Assembly: GCA_945875435.1 (NCBI GenBank)
Contig: CAMCKH010000007.1
Location: 1-64,000 of the forward strand
Direction of reading: 5' to 3'
Source: an uncultured Erysipelotrichaceae bacterium
GTDB taxonomy: Bacteria > Bacillota_I > Bacilli_A > Erysipelotrichales > Erysipelotrichaceae
DNA: 64,000 bases
The position numbers and the translations under genes were made by a program. Positions 56,861 through 64,000 of this stretch are shown in pieces (positions within the stretch are counted from its first letter, which is position 1; each line of letters starts with the position of its first letter). Below the pieces are notes generated by a model. That model was not told the DNA's origin. It saw nothing but the letters and a program-made list of their open reading frames with translations, and made no database searches.

Positions 56861-56889
56861 TTTACAATTTTTTTAGTTTTTGTTATATT
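56861..56889 (+). promoter_or_regulatory. nanE-nanA promoter
   Basis: -35 TTTACA (56861-56866), 17-base spacer, extended -10 TGTTATATT with the hexamer at 56884-56889. The start of transcription would be near 56896, upstream of the operator at 56923. Confidence 0.7.
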
Positions 56890-56922
56890 TTTAGTAGATT
56901 TATTTCAAAAAAAATAAAATTT

Positions 56923-56937
56923 TGAAGTATTATTCCA
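56923..56937. promoter_or_regulatory. Palindromic operator, copy 3 (two mismatches), before nanE
   Basis: TGAAGTATTATTCCA differs from the 15-bp palindrome at 17821 and 21332 at symmetric positions 5 and 13 (A to G, T to C) and is close to a palindrome itself. Downstream of the predicted start, it would act as a roadblock. Confidence 0.65.
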
Positions 56938-56949
56938 GAAAGGATAAAT

Positions 56950-57645
56950 ATGTGTAAAAAAGATATATTCCAAACATTAAAAAACGGTTTGGTGGTTAGT
57001 TGTCAAGCTTTACCGCACGAACCTATGTATAGTGAAAATGGAGGCATTATGCCAAAATTTGCCTTAGCTGCCAAACTCGCAGGGGCAGTTGGTATTAGAG
57101 CTAATGGGGTTAGAGATATTAAGGAAATTAAAGAAGCAGTAGATCTTCCTATTATAGGTATTATTAAGAAAGATTATCCAAACGCAAAAGCCTATATTAC
57201 ACCCACAATGAAAGAAGTTGATGAGTTGGTAGAGCTTGGGGTTGAGATTATCGCTACTGAATTTACTACTCAAACAAGACCTAATAACCAAAGTGCTTAT
57301 GATTTTGTAAAAGAAATTAAAGCTAAATACCCTAATCAATTAATCATGGCAGATTGTGCTACTATTGATGATGCTTTAAAAGCTGCAAAGGCTGGTGCTG
57401 ATTTTATCGGTACTACAATGTGTGGTTATACTGATGATTCTGTAAAAATTGATGGACCTAATTTTGATTTAATTAAAGAAATTGCTTCAAAATGTGATGT
57501 ACCAATTATTGCGGAAGGTAAAATATATACCCCACAAGATGCTAAAAAATCTATAGATGTTGGTTCTTTCTGTGTTGTGGTTGGTGGTGCTATCACTAGA
57601 CCATTAGAAATTGCTTCAAGATTTGTAAAAGAATTAAATAAATAA
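56950..57645 (+). CDS. nanE: N-acetylmannosamine-6-phosphate 2-epimerase
   Basis: 231 residues, full length. LVVSCQALPHEPMYS (14-28), a KKDYPNAK segment, and a C-terminal phosphate loop in VVVGGAITRP. Converts ManNAc-6-P to GlcNAc-6-P. AAAGGATAA precedes ATG. First gene of the nanE-nanA operon. Confidence 0.95.
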   Translation: MCKKDIFQTLKNGLVVSCQALPHEPMYSENGGIMPKFALAAKLAGAVGIRANGVRDIKEIKEAVDLPIIGIIKKDYPNAKAYITPTMKEVDELVELGVEIIATEFTTQTRPNNQSAYDFVKEIKAKYPNQLIMADCATIDDALKAAKAGADFIGTTMCGYTDDSVKIDGPNFDLIKEIASKCDVPIIAEGKIYTPQDAKKSIDVGSFCVVVGGAITRPLEIASRFVKELNK

Positions 57646-57655
57646 GGAGGAAAAA

Positions 57656-58579
57656 ATGTTTAAACCTACAGAAATAAAAGGTGTTATCCCTGCTCTAATT
57701 ACTCCATTTGATGAAAATGAAAAATTAGATTTAAAAAGATTAGAAAATTTAGTAAATTGGTTGCTTGAAAAAGGAGTTAATGGTTTCTATCTTACAGGAT
57801 CTACTGGCGAAGGATTCTTGATGAGCTTGGAAGAAAGAAAATTAGTGGTAGAAACAGTAGTTAAAGTTGTTAATAAAAAGGTTCCGGTCATTGTCCATGT
57901 AGGAGCAATTTCAACTTTACTAAGTATTGAATTAAGCAAACACGCTGAAGAAGTTGGTGCTGATGCGATCTCTTCTGTACCACCTTTCTATTGGAGATTT
58001 GACAATAAACACATCAAAAAATATTACGAAGATATTGCAGCCTCAACAAGCCTACCTATGATTATTTATAATGTTCCTTTAACTGGTTTAATGGGATTTG
58101 ATTTTATCAAAGAACTTTCAACTGTTAAAAATGTTGCGGGTATCAAATATACAGCTTATACTCATCAAGATATTTATAAATGTAAGGAACAAATTTCAAA
58201 CGATTTTATGGTTTATTCTGGTGCTGATGAAATGGCACTTAGTGGTATCTTTAATGGAGCAGATGGAATTATAGGTTCATTCTTTACAATGCTTCCTGAT
58301 TTATTCTTAGACATTTTCAAATATGTTAAAAATAATGAATTAATCAAGGCACAAAGACTACAAAAATGTGCAGTTGCTATAATTGATGCTTCTCTTAAAT
58401 ATGATTATTATGCTGTAATTAAAGAAAGTATGAAGTGGATGGGAACTGATGCAGGTATTGTTAGAAGACCATTTATTAACCTAAACAACGAAGAAATTAA
58501 AGCTGTAAAAGCTGAATTACTAGAAATCGCTAATAAATATAGCGATATAGATATTGCTTTATTTAAAGCGTTAAGATAA
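57656..58579 (+). CDS. nanA: N-acetylneuraminate lyase
   Basis: 307 residues, DHDPS family. GSTGE (48-52) binds the carboxylate, Y138 in IIYNVP and Schiff-base K164 in GIKYTAY are in place. Splits Neu5Ac to ManNAc and pyruvate. AAGGAGG upstream, ten bases after nanE. Confidence 0.95.
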   Translation: MFKPTEIKGVIPALITPFDENEKLDLKRLENLVNWLLEKGVNGFYLTGSTGEGFLMSLEERKLVVETVVKVVNKKVPVIVHVGAISTLLSIELSKHAEEVGADAISSVPPFYWRFDNKHIKKYYEDIAASTSLPMIIYNVPLTGLMGFDFIKELSTVKNVAGIKYTAYTHQDIYKCKEQISNDFMVYSGADEMALSGIFNGADGIIGSFFTMLPDLFLDIFKYVKNNELIKAQRLQKCAVAIIDASLKYDYYAVIKESMKWMGTDAGIVRRPFINLNNEEIKAVKAELLEIANKYSDIDIALFKALR

Positions 58580-58601
58580 AAGGTCATCTTTGATGACCTT
58601 T
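58579..58601. terminator. Bidirectional terminator
   Basis: AAAGGTCATC / GATGACCTTT with a TTT loop between the convergent nanA and yhcH genes; it overlaps the last base of nanA and the first bases of the yhcH 3' end. Confidence 0.88.
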
Positions 58602-59052
58602 ACTTGTTTTGTAAAAATTTAAATACAACTTTCTTAACTTGTTTATCTCCAGCATAATTTCTTGGAGAGTGAGGATCTTTAGCGTAAGTTAATACAAAAT
58701 GGTTTTCATCAATTAAAACCTTTAAATACTCCTTACTGCTACCAAAAAGGATATCATTAGCTTCATCGTATTCTTTAGTAATTAAAATACGATCGTTGCT
58801 AGTAACACCTACATACTCTTTACCTTTAAGTGTTAGATGAATATCTGCATAATGATGATGTTTTTCAAACAGCCACTCATCATTATGTATAGTTTCATAA
58901 TCAAAAACAACCACAAACACTTCATCATTAATAATACTTTTACCCAACGGTAAAGCGTTAAGATCGTTATTTTCAATAAATTCTATAATTGTATCTAAAT
59001 TTTTATTAGACCCATAATAAAGTCTTAAATTACTTAAATTATCAAATATCAT
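58600..59052 (-). CDS. YhcH/YjgK/YiaL family protein (DUF386)
   Basis: 150 residues from ATG 59052. A beta-helix cupin-like fold with KHHHYADIHLTLKGKE (about 78-93), the metal-binding histidines of EbgC/YhcH, and a second FVLTYAKDPHSPRNYAG block. YhcH is often in nan clusters and thought to handle a sialic acid anomer or open form; exact activity unproven. Leaderless: TATAAT six bases before ATG. Confidence 0.88.
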   Translation of the reverse strand: MIFDNLSNLRLYYGSNKNLDTIIEFIENNDLNALPLGKSIINDEVFVVVFDYETIHNDEWLFEKHHHYADIHLTLKGKEYVGVTSNDRILITKEYDEANDILFGSSKEYLKVLIDENHFVLTYAKDPHSPRNYAGDKQVKKVVFKFLQNK

Positions 59053-59086
59053 AAACAAATTATATACGAAAGAGGTGAAAAAATAA

Positions 59087-59995
59087 ATGAAAAATTATCT
59101 TTGTGTAGATATTGGAGGCACTGCTTGTAAAGTTGGTATTTTAAATGAAAAAGGAGAAATAATAATAAAATCAGAAGAAAGGGTTGATTTTGATAACTAC
59201 CAAACACCGATAATAGAAACTGTAGTTAAAACAATGAAAAAATTATTAAAAGACCATAAACTTGAATTAAGTGGAATTGCAGTTTCTGCTGCAGGTCAAA
59301 TAGACAGCTATCAAGGTAAAGTTATTGGAACTTGCGGAAATCTTCCTAACTATATCGGTAGTGATTTTAAAACAAGATTTGAAACTGAATTTAATTTGTA
59401 TACCACTGTTGTGAATGATGCGAATTGTATGATACTTGGGGAAAAATGGCTTGGCAGCTGCATCAACGACAAGAATGCTGTAGGAATTACCATTGGTACA
59501 GGTATTGGTGGTGGTGTTATTGTTGATAATAAAATATTACTTGGAAACAACGGTATTGCAGGCGAACTTGGGCACATCATTTTAGAAGCTAGTGCTACTA
59601 AAAATGAAGAATTAAACTCTGGAAGATATGAACCTTATGCAGCTACCAGTTATCTTGTAAAAAAAATAAATCAAGAATTAAAAGTAAATTATGATGGTAG
59701 GGCTATTTTTAAAGAACTAGAAAAACAAAATCCAATAATCAAAAAATATGTAGATGAATGGATTGAATATATTGCTTTAGGTTTGGTATCTTTTGTGCAT
59801 ATTTTTAATCCCAGTGTAATTTTAATAGGTGGTGGAGTGAGTAGTCAGGAAGAGCTATTGATTAAACCTCTTAGAAATAAAGTTTTTGAAAAAATTATGC
59901 CTGCTTTTAAAGAAGGATTAAGAATTGAAGCCGCAAAACTTAAAAATGATGCAGGAATGGTTGGGGCACTTTATTACCACCTAAATCATAAATAA
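59087..59995 (+). CDS. nanK: N-acetylmannosamine kinase (ROK family, atypical)
   Basis: 302 residues. ATP-binding DIGGTACKVGIL (6-17), GTGIGGGVIVD, and GELGHIIL match ROK kinases. The usual Cys-rich zinc motif (C-x-C-G-x-x-G-C-x-E) is absent, replaced by ATKNEELNSGRYEPYA. AGAGGTG before the ATG. Phosphorylates ManNAc to ManNAc-6-P for NanE. The stop is one base from the rpiR start. Confidence 0.88.
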   Translation: MKNYLCVDIGGTACKVGILNEKGEIIIKSEERVDFDNYQTPIIETVVKTMKKLLKDHKLELSGIAVSAAGQIDSYQGKVIGTCGNLPNYIGSDFKTRFETEFNLYTTVVNDANCMILGEKWLGSCINDKNAVGITIGTGIGGGVIVDNKILLGNNGIAGELGHIILEASATKNEELNSGRYEPYAATSYLVKKINQELKVNYDGRAIFKELEKQNPIIKKYVDEWIEYIALGLVSFVHIFNPSVILIGGGVSSQEELLIKPLRNKVFEKIMPAFKEGLRIEAAKLKNDAGMVGALYYHLNHK

Positions 59996-59996
59996 T

Positions 59997-60812
59997 ATGA
60001 AATTAAATATTTTAATTGAATCATATCTTCCAAGTTTAACTAAAACTGAACAAAAAATTGCTCATTATATTATAAAAAATGCTGAAAAAGTAGTATATTC
60101 AACCCTACAAGAAATTTCTTTGGATGCTAAGGTTGGAGAAGCTAGTATTTTAAGATTTTGTAATAAAATTGGTTATGATAAATTCAGTAATTTAAAACTT
60201 AAACTAGCTTCTGAAATCGCCACCGAAAAAGAATCTAAATCTGAAAACAATATTATTGAATACAGTAAAAATAAATTAATAAAAATTGTTGAAGATTCTG
60301 CACAAATATTAGATGAAAAATTATTATATAAAGCTACTGAATTAATTGAAAAAGCAAATAGAATTTATTTATTCGGAGTTGGAGCTAGCGGTCTTAGTGC
60401 TAAAGAGGCTGAAGTTACTTTCCACCGAATAGGACTTAATTCTTTTGCGGTATATGATTCTCATTTCCAAACAATATATGCTTCTAATATCAAATCTAAT
60501 GATTTAATAATAGCCTTTAGTATTTCTGGAAACACTAAAGATATTTATGAGGCATTAAGTATCGCAAAAGAAAATTATTGTCGCATTATTTTAATTACCA
60601 ATCATATTAAAAGTGAAATAACCAATCTAGCCGATATTGTTTTATTAACTGCAGCTAGAGAAAATATTTTAAAAGGTGGAACTATAAGCGGAACTTTATC
60701 ACAACTCTATGTAATTGATTGCCTAAAAAATATTTATATTGAAAGACATAAGGATGAAATTGATAAACTTTATCTAAAAGTTGCGAAAAATATTATTAGT
60801 AAAAAAATTTAA
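59997..60812 (+). CDS. RpiR-family transcriptional regulator
   Basis: 271 residues. N-terminal helix-turn-helix (1-77; LTKTEQKIAHYIIKNAEKVV, then VGEASILRFCNKIGYDKFSN) and a C-terminal SIS sugar-phosphate domain (about 105-240; IYLFGVGASGLSAKEAEV, IAFSISGNTKDIYEAL). Such proteins bind TGAAA-type palindromes and sense ManNAc-6-P, GlcNAc-6-P or MurNAc-6-P. It is the only regulator seen near either salvage island. Confidence 0.93.
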   Translation: MKLNILIESYLPSLTKTEQKIAHYIIKNAEKVVYSTLQEISLDAKVGEASILRFCNKIGYDKFSNLKLKLASEIATEKESKSENNIIEYSKNKLIKIVEDSAQILDEKLLYKATELIEKANRIYLFGVGASGLSAKEAEVTFHRIGLNSFAVYDSHFQTIYASNIKSNDLIIAFSISGNTKDIYEALSIAKENYCRIILITNHIKSEITNLADIVLLTAARENILKGGTISGTLSQLYVIDCLKNIYIERHKDEIDKLYLKVAKNIISKKI

Positions 60813-60819
60813 TAAAATA

Positions 60820-60846
60820 AAAGGTTTATGTTTTACATAAACCTTT
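60820..60846. terminator. Bidirectional terminator
   Basis: AAAGGTTTATG / CATAAACCTTT with a 5-base loop between the convergent rpiR and adhE genes. Confidence 0.88.
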
Positions 60847-60853
60847 TTAATAT

Positions 60854-63496
60854 CTATTTAATTCTACCAGGTTTTGCTTTATAACCGTAATAAGCATCTT
60901 GAAGTATTTCTTTCATATCTTCAATCAATGCAAGTCTAGGGTTTGCTGGAGAACATTGATCTTCATAAGCAAGATATGCAATTTCTTCAACCTTACTCAT
61001 ATATTCAGCTTCGTCAACACCTTGACCTTTAATGCTCATATTAATGCCGATTTTTTCTCCAAGTTCATATACTGCTTTCGCAAAAGAATCTACAGCCTCT
61101 TCTGGAGTACTTGCAGGAAGGTTAAGCATTCTAGCAATTTCTTGGTATTTAACATCTGCTTTATAGAAGTTGTATTTTGGCCAAGTTGAAGTTTTTGCTG
61201 GTTTAGTACCATTGTATCTAATTACATAAGGTAATAAAATCGCATTAGTTCTTCCATGAACTGTATGGAAATATCCACCAATTTTATGAGCCATAGAGTG
61301 AGAAATTCCAAGGAATGCATTCGCAAATGCCATACCTGCAATAGTTGAAGCGTTGTGCATTTTTTCTCTTGATTCAAAGTCTGCATATTTTACAGAGTTT
61401 TCTAAATTCTCAAATACTAACTTAATAGCTTGTAGTGCTAAACCATCTGTATAATCATTAGCCATAACTGAAACATAAGCCTCTACTGCGTGAGTAAGTA
61501 CGTCCATTCCAGTATCTGCTGTTACAAAGCCAGGAACTGTCATTACAAAGGCAGGATCTACAATCGCAATAGTTGGAGTTAATGAATAGTCAGCTAGAGG
61601 ATATTTACGGTTATTAGCTTTATCTGAGATAACTGCGAAAGGAGTTACTTCAGATCCTGTACCTGAAGTTGTAGGAATTCCTACATATTTAGCTTTTTGT
61701 CCAAGTTCAGGGAATTTGAAAGCACGCTTACGAATATCCATAAATTTTTGAACTAAATCTCTAAAATCAACTTGAGGTTGTTCATAGAATAACCACATTA
61801 CTTTTGCAGCATCCATTACTGAACCACCACCTAGGGCAATGATAGTGTCTGGTGCAAATGATTTCATAACATCAGCACCACGGTTTACTGTAGTAATATC
61901 TGGATCTGGTTCTACATCAGAGAATACTGTATAAATAACTTCATTTCTTCTTAAATGAAGTTGTTCAATTACCTTACTCAAGAAACCTAATTTAATCATT
62001 TGTTCATCTGTAACAATCATTACTTTATGAACATCTTTCATTTTTTGTAAGTATTGAATTGAATCTTTTTCAAAATAAATTTTTGAAGGAACTTTAAACC
62101 ATTGCATATTATTTCTTCTTCTACCTACTTTCTTAATATTTAATAAATTAAGGGCACTCACATTATTATCAGTTGAGTTTTTACCATATGATCCACAACC
62201 TAAAGTAAGTGATGGTAGGAAGGCGTTATAAACATCACCAATACCTCCAAAAGTTGAAGGAGAGTTCCAAATTACACGAATAGCTTTTACTTTCTTACCA
62301 AATTCTTTTACTAAAGCCTCATCTTTAGTATGAATAGCTGCTGAATGTCCTAAACCGTGGAATTCAACCATTTGACAAGCTTTATTCATACCATCTTCAT
62401 GTGATTCAGATTTTAATACCGCAATAATTGGAGATAATTTTTCTCTAGTTAATGGTTCTTTTTCACCAACTTCACTAACTTCTGCAGCGATAATATTGGT
62501 GCCTTCTGGAACTTTAAACCCTGCTTGTTCAGCAATCCAAGCTGCAGGTCTACCAACAATATTCGCATTTAATTTACCTTCAGCACAATTTTTTGAATTA
62601 GCTTTTACACCAAAGCAATATTCTTCAAGTAATGCTTTTTCTTTTTTATTTACAAAATAGACTTTATAAGATTTGAATTCTTCTACAAATTCGTTATAAA
62701 TTTCTTTATCAATAATAACTGCTTGTTCTGAAGCACAAACCATTCCGTTATCAAATGATTTACTCATTACAATATCGTGAACCGCTTGTTTAATATTTGC
62801 AGTTTTTTCAACATACGCAGGAACATTACCAGCACCTACACCAAGTGCAGGTTTACCACAAGAATAAGCTGCTCTAACCATGGCATTACCACCAGTAGCT
62901 AAAATTGTCGCAATACCATTGTGTTTCATTAAAGCATCAGTTGCTTCCATTGATGGCTTGCTTATCCATTGAATACAATCTTCCGGAGCACCAGCCGCAA
63001 CTGCTGCTTCATACACTATTCTTGCTGCATGTGCTGAACTTTCTTGAGCAGATGGATGGAATGCAAAAATAATTGGGTTTCTAGTTTTAAGTGCAATTAA
63101 TGATTTAAAAATTGCGGTTGAGGTAGGATTAGTAGTAGGAGTGATACCACAAATAACACCTACTGGCTCTGCAATTAAAGTTAATCCTGTAACATCATCA
63201 CTATCAATAATACCTACTGTTTTAGTATGACGCATATTATTTACTACGTGTTCGCAAGCAAATAAGTTTTTAGTTGCTTTATCTTCAAAAACACCTCTCT
63301 TAGTTTCATCAAAAGCGTGTTTCGCAAGAATACCGTGATTATCTAAAGCCGCAACAGATGCTTTAGCTACAATATAATTTACTTGTTCTTGATTTAATAA
63401 ATGAAATTTCTCAAGGGCTTTTAAACCTTTATCTACTAATTCATTTACATGATTTTGAGCTTCTAATTTTTTAGCTTCTAATTCTTGTTGTAACAT
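60854..63496 (-). CDS. adhE: Bifunctional acetaldehyde-CoA/alcohol dehydrogenase
   Basis: 880 residues, full AdhE length. Residues 1-440 are the aldehyde dehydrogenase half with the catalytic Cys in DNGMVCASEQAV; residues 450-880 are the iron alcohol dehydrogenase half with GGGSVMDAAKVMW and metal ligands in DVLTHAVEAYVS, ISHSMAHKIGGYFHTVHG. Converts acetyl-CoA to ethanol, regenerating NAD in fermentation. AGGAGG before ATG. Confidence 0.97.
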   Translation of the reverse strand: MLQQELEAKKLEAQNHVNELVDKGLKALEKFHLLNQEQVNYIVAKASVAALDNHGILAKHAFDETKRGVFEDKATKNLFACEHVVNNMRHTKTVGIIDSDDVTGLTLIAEPVGVICGITPTTNPTSTAIFKSLIALKTRNPIIFAFHPSAQESSAHAARIVYEAAVAAGAPEDCIQWISKPSMEATDALMKHNGIATILATGGNAMVRAAYSCGKPALGVGAGNVPAYVEKTANIKQAVHDIVMSKSFDNGMVCASEQAVIIDKEIYNEFVEEFKSYKVYFVNKKEKALLEEYCFGVKANSKNCAEGKLNANIVGRPAAWIAEQAGFKVPEGTNIIAAEVSEVGEKEPLTREKLSPIIAVLKSESHEDGMNKACQMVEFHGLGHSAAIHTKDEALVKEFGKKVKAIRVIWNSPSTFGGIGDVYNAFLPSLTLGCGSYGKNSTDNNVSALNLLNIKKVGRRRNNMQWFKVPSKIYFEKDSIQYLQKMKDVHKVMIVTDEQMIKLGFLSKVIEQLHLRRNEVIYTVFSDVEPDPDITTVNRGADVMKSFAPDTIIALGGGSVMDAAKVMWLFYEQPQVDFRDLVQKFMDIRKRAFKFPELGQKAKYVGIPTTSGTGSEVTPFAVISDKANNRKYPLADYSLTPTIAIVDPAFVMTVPGFVTADTGMDVLTHAVEAYVSVMANDYTDGLALQAIKLVFENLENSVKYADFESREKMHNASTIAGMAFANAFLGISHSMAHKIGGYFHTVHGRTNAILLPYVIRYNGTKPAKTSTWPKYNFYKADVKYQEIARMLNLPASTPEEAVDSFAKAVYELGEKIGINMSIKGQGVDEAEYMSKVEEIAYLAYEDQCSPANPRLALIEDMKEILQDAYYGYKAKPGRIK

Positions 63497-63590
63497 ACAA
63501 CCTCCTTGTACATAATTTAATTTTACAGATTATTTATAATAAAATCAATTTTATTGTTCTTTTTTTCACAACATTAATCATAAAAATATA

Positions 63591-63606
63591 TTGTAAGTGA
63601 TTACAA
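63591..63606. promoter_or_regulatory. Palindrome upstream of adhE, possible redox-regulator site
   Basis: TTGTAA-GTGA-TTACAA, a perfect 6-base inverted repeat, flanked by the half sites TTCACAA (63565-63571) and TTGTGAA (63616-63622). Rex operators in Firmicutes have TTGTGAA/TTCACAA halves; only the flanking halves match, so Rex control is a weak inference. Confidence 0.35.
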
Positions 63607-63650
63607 TTATAAACTTTGTGAATTTTTTAATTTTTTTTCATATTTTCAAA

Positions 63651-63808
63651 TTATTTCTTATAATTTTTAAATTTTAAAACAAACTTAATCTTATTACTGT
63701 TAATAAGTTTGACGCTTAAATCTATTTTATTTAATTCTGCTATTTGAGTAGCGATAGATAATCCTAAGCCTGAACCACCCTTTTTATTTCTAATATCATC
63801 ATTGCGGT
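63651..63808 (-). pseudogene. Sensor histidine kinase, C-terminal fragment cut by an IS element
   Basis: The frame ending at 63651 reads RNDDIRNKKGGSGLGLSIA followed by an ordinary kinase tail (ATQIAELNKIDLSVKL). This is the F/G2-box end of a HATPase_c domain. Upstream of the RND segment, where the rest of the ATPase domain should be, the sequence switches at about 63808 to IS605-type right-end DNA. The gene's N-terminal part would lie beyond the element, outside the window. Confidence 0.78.
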
Positions 63809-63896
63809 GAACTACCCATCATCTAAAGATAATGGGCTTCTAAGAGCCTTATGGCTCTATTTAAGAAGTCTGATATTTAAGTTTCCACCTGAATAC
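63809..63896 (-). mobile_element. Right end of an IS200/IS605-family element
   Basis: Two hairpins lie between the tnpB stop and the kinase fragment: AGAGCC-TTAT-GGCTCT (63843-63858) and CCCATCATCT / AGATAATGGG (63815-63836, one G-U pair). This is the subterminal structure recognised by TnpA and also the usual location of the TnpB guide (omega) RNA 3' part. The exact boundary is uncertain by a few bases. Confidence 0.72.
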
Positions 63897-64000
63897 TCAG
63901 GCAATCCTTATTCTTATAGGCGTGTCCACTTCGCCTCTACCGTATAGGATATTCATATCCACAACGCTACTTTTACGCATGATATTTAATGCTCCGTTAA
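63897..64000 (-). CDS. tnpB: TnpB (IS605 OrfB) C-terminus, partial
   Basis: 33 codons are visible: NGALNIMRKSSVVDMNILYG then RGEVDTPIRIRIA and stop. N-G-A-x-N-I is the conserved end of the RuvC III motif (D-x-N-G-A), and the GEVDTPIRIR tail is common in this group. TnpB is an RNA-guided nuclease that helps maintain the element. The rest of the gene and any TnpA lie beyond the window. Confidence 0.85.
   Translation of the reverse strand, partial: NGALNIMRKSSVVDMNILYGRGEVDTPIRIRIA

Noticed and set aside
63565-63622. Confident Rex operator before adhE
   Set aside because: The perfect palindrome has TTGTAA/TTACAA halves with a 4-base gap rather than the 18-base Rex consensus; only isolated half sites match, so it was kept as a weak regulatory note.

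Overview
The window comes from an AT-rich (roughly 28-30% G+C by eye) Gram-positive bacterium of the Firmicutes/Mollicutes radiation. Evidence is the rplJ-rplL-methyltransferase-rpoB-rpoC order with an L10 leader, an internal smpB-rnr-secG block, lactose-family and glucose-family PTS genes, a CcpA-like cre site and peptidoglycan-recycling genes that imply a cell wall. The long RpoB (1371 aa) and RpoC (1294 aa) resemble those of Erysipelotrichia and Mollicutes more than the shorter Bacillus proteins; this placement is inference. Giant surface proteins, sialic acid catabolism and MurNAc salvage suggest a host-associated commensal.

Layout. 1-12 kb: two very large secreted repeat proteins on the minus strand. 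The downstream one runs off the window and contains a 998-bp apparently exact duplication at a 2184-bp offset. The upstream one has a (TA)n tract between its -35 and -10 boxes. A frameshifted KilA-N gene lies beyond. 12.6-21.3 kb: two minus-strand operons that together form a peptidoglycan amino-sugar salvage island. One holds lactose/cellobiose-family EIIB and EIIC, a GH1 6-phospho-glycosidase, a MupG-like 6-phospho-N-acetylmuramidase and a GlcNAc/MurNAc kinase. The other holds murQ, EIIA, anmK, a small membrane protein and a neuA-like cytidylyltransferase. 21.4-23.4 kb: a glucose-family PTS EIICB-like protein whose EIIB domain has lost its cysteine, paired with a helical protein. 23.6-30.5 kb: an ATP-grasp remnant, an esterase, CYTH, DJ-1, SppA-like, AlkD-like and ketopantoate-reductase-like genes and two ATP-grasp paralogues. 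30.7-32.5 kb: a toxin-antitoxin island. 32.6-41.9 kb: nitroreductase, smpB, rnr, secG, ldh, CPBP protease, lysS, a HAD phosphatase and two unknown genes. 41.9-52 kb: mscL, rpoC, rpoB, methyltransferase, rplL, rplJ and the L10 leader. 52-60.8 kb: a 5'-nucleotidase-family enzyme and a sialic acid island (ABC transporter without ATPase, nanE, nanA, yhcH, nanK, rpiR). 60.9-64 kb: adhE, then a histidine kinase gene cut by the end of an IS605-type tnpB element.

How it works together. A 15-bp palindrome, TGAAATATTATTTCA, occurs identically before both MurNAc operons and with two changes before nanE. The only SIS-type regulator visible is the RpiR gene in the nan cluster, so one regulator may control both salvage routes, which converge on GlcNAc-6-P. 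Several genes (five with TATAAT-N6-ATG and one with TAGAAT-N6-ATG) appear to be transcribed as leaderless mRNAs.

All calls were made by reading the sequence. No database search was run, so family names rest on recognised motifs and gene order.
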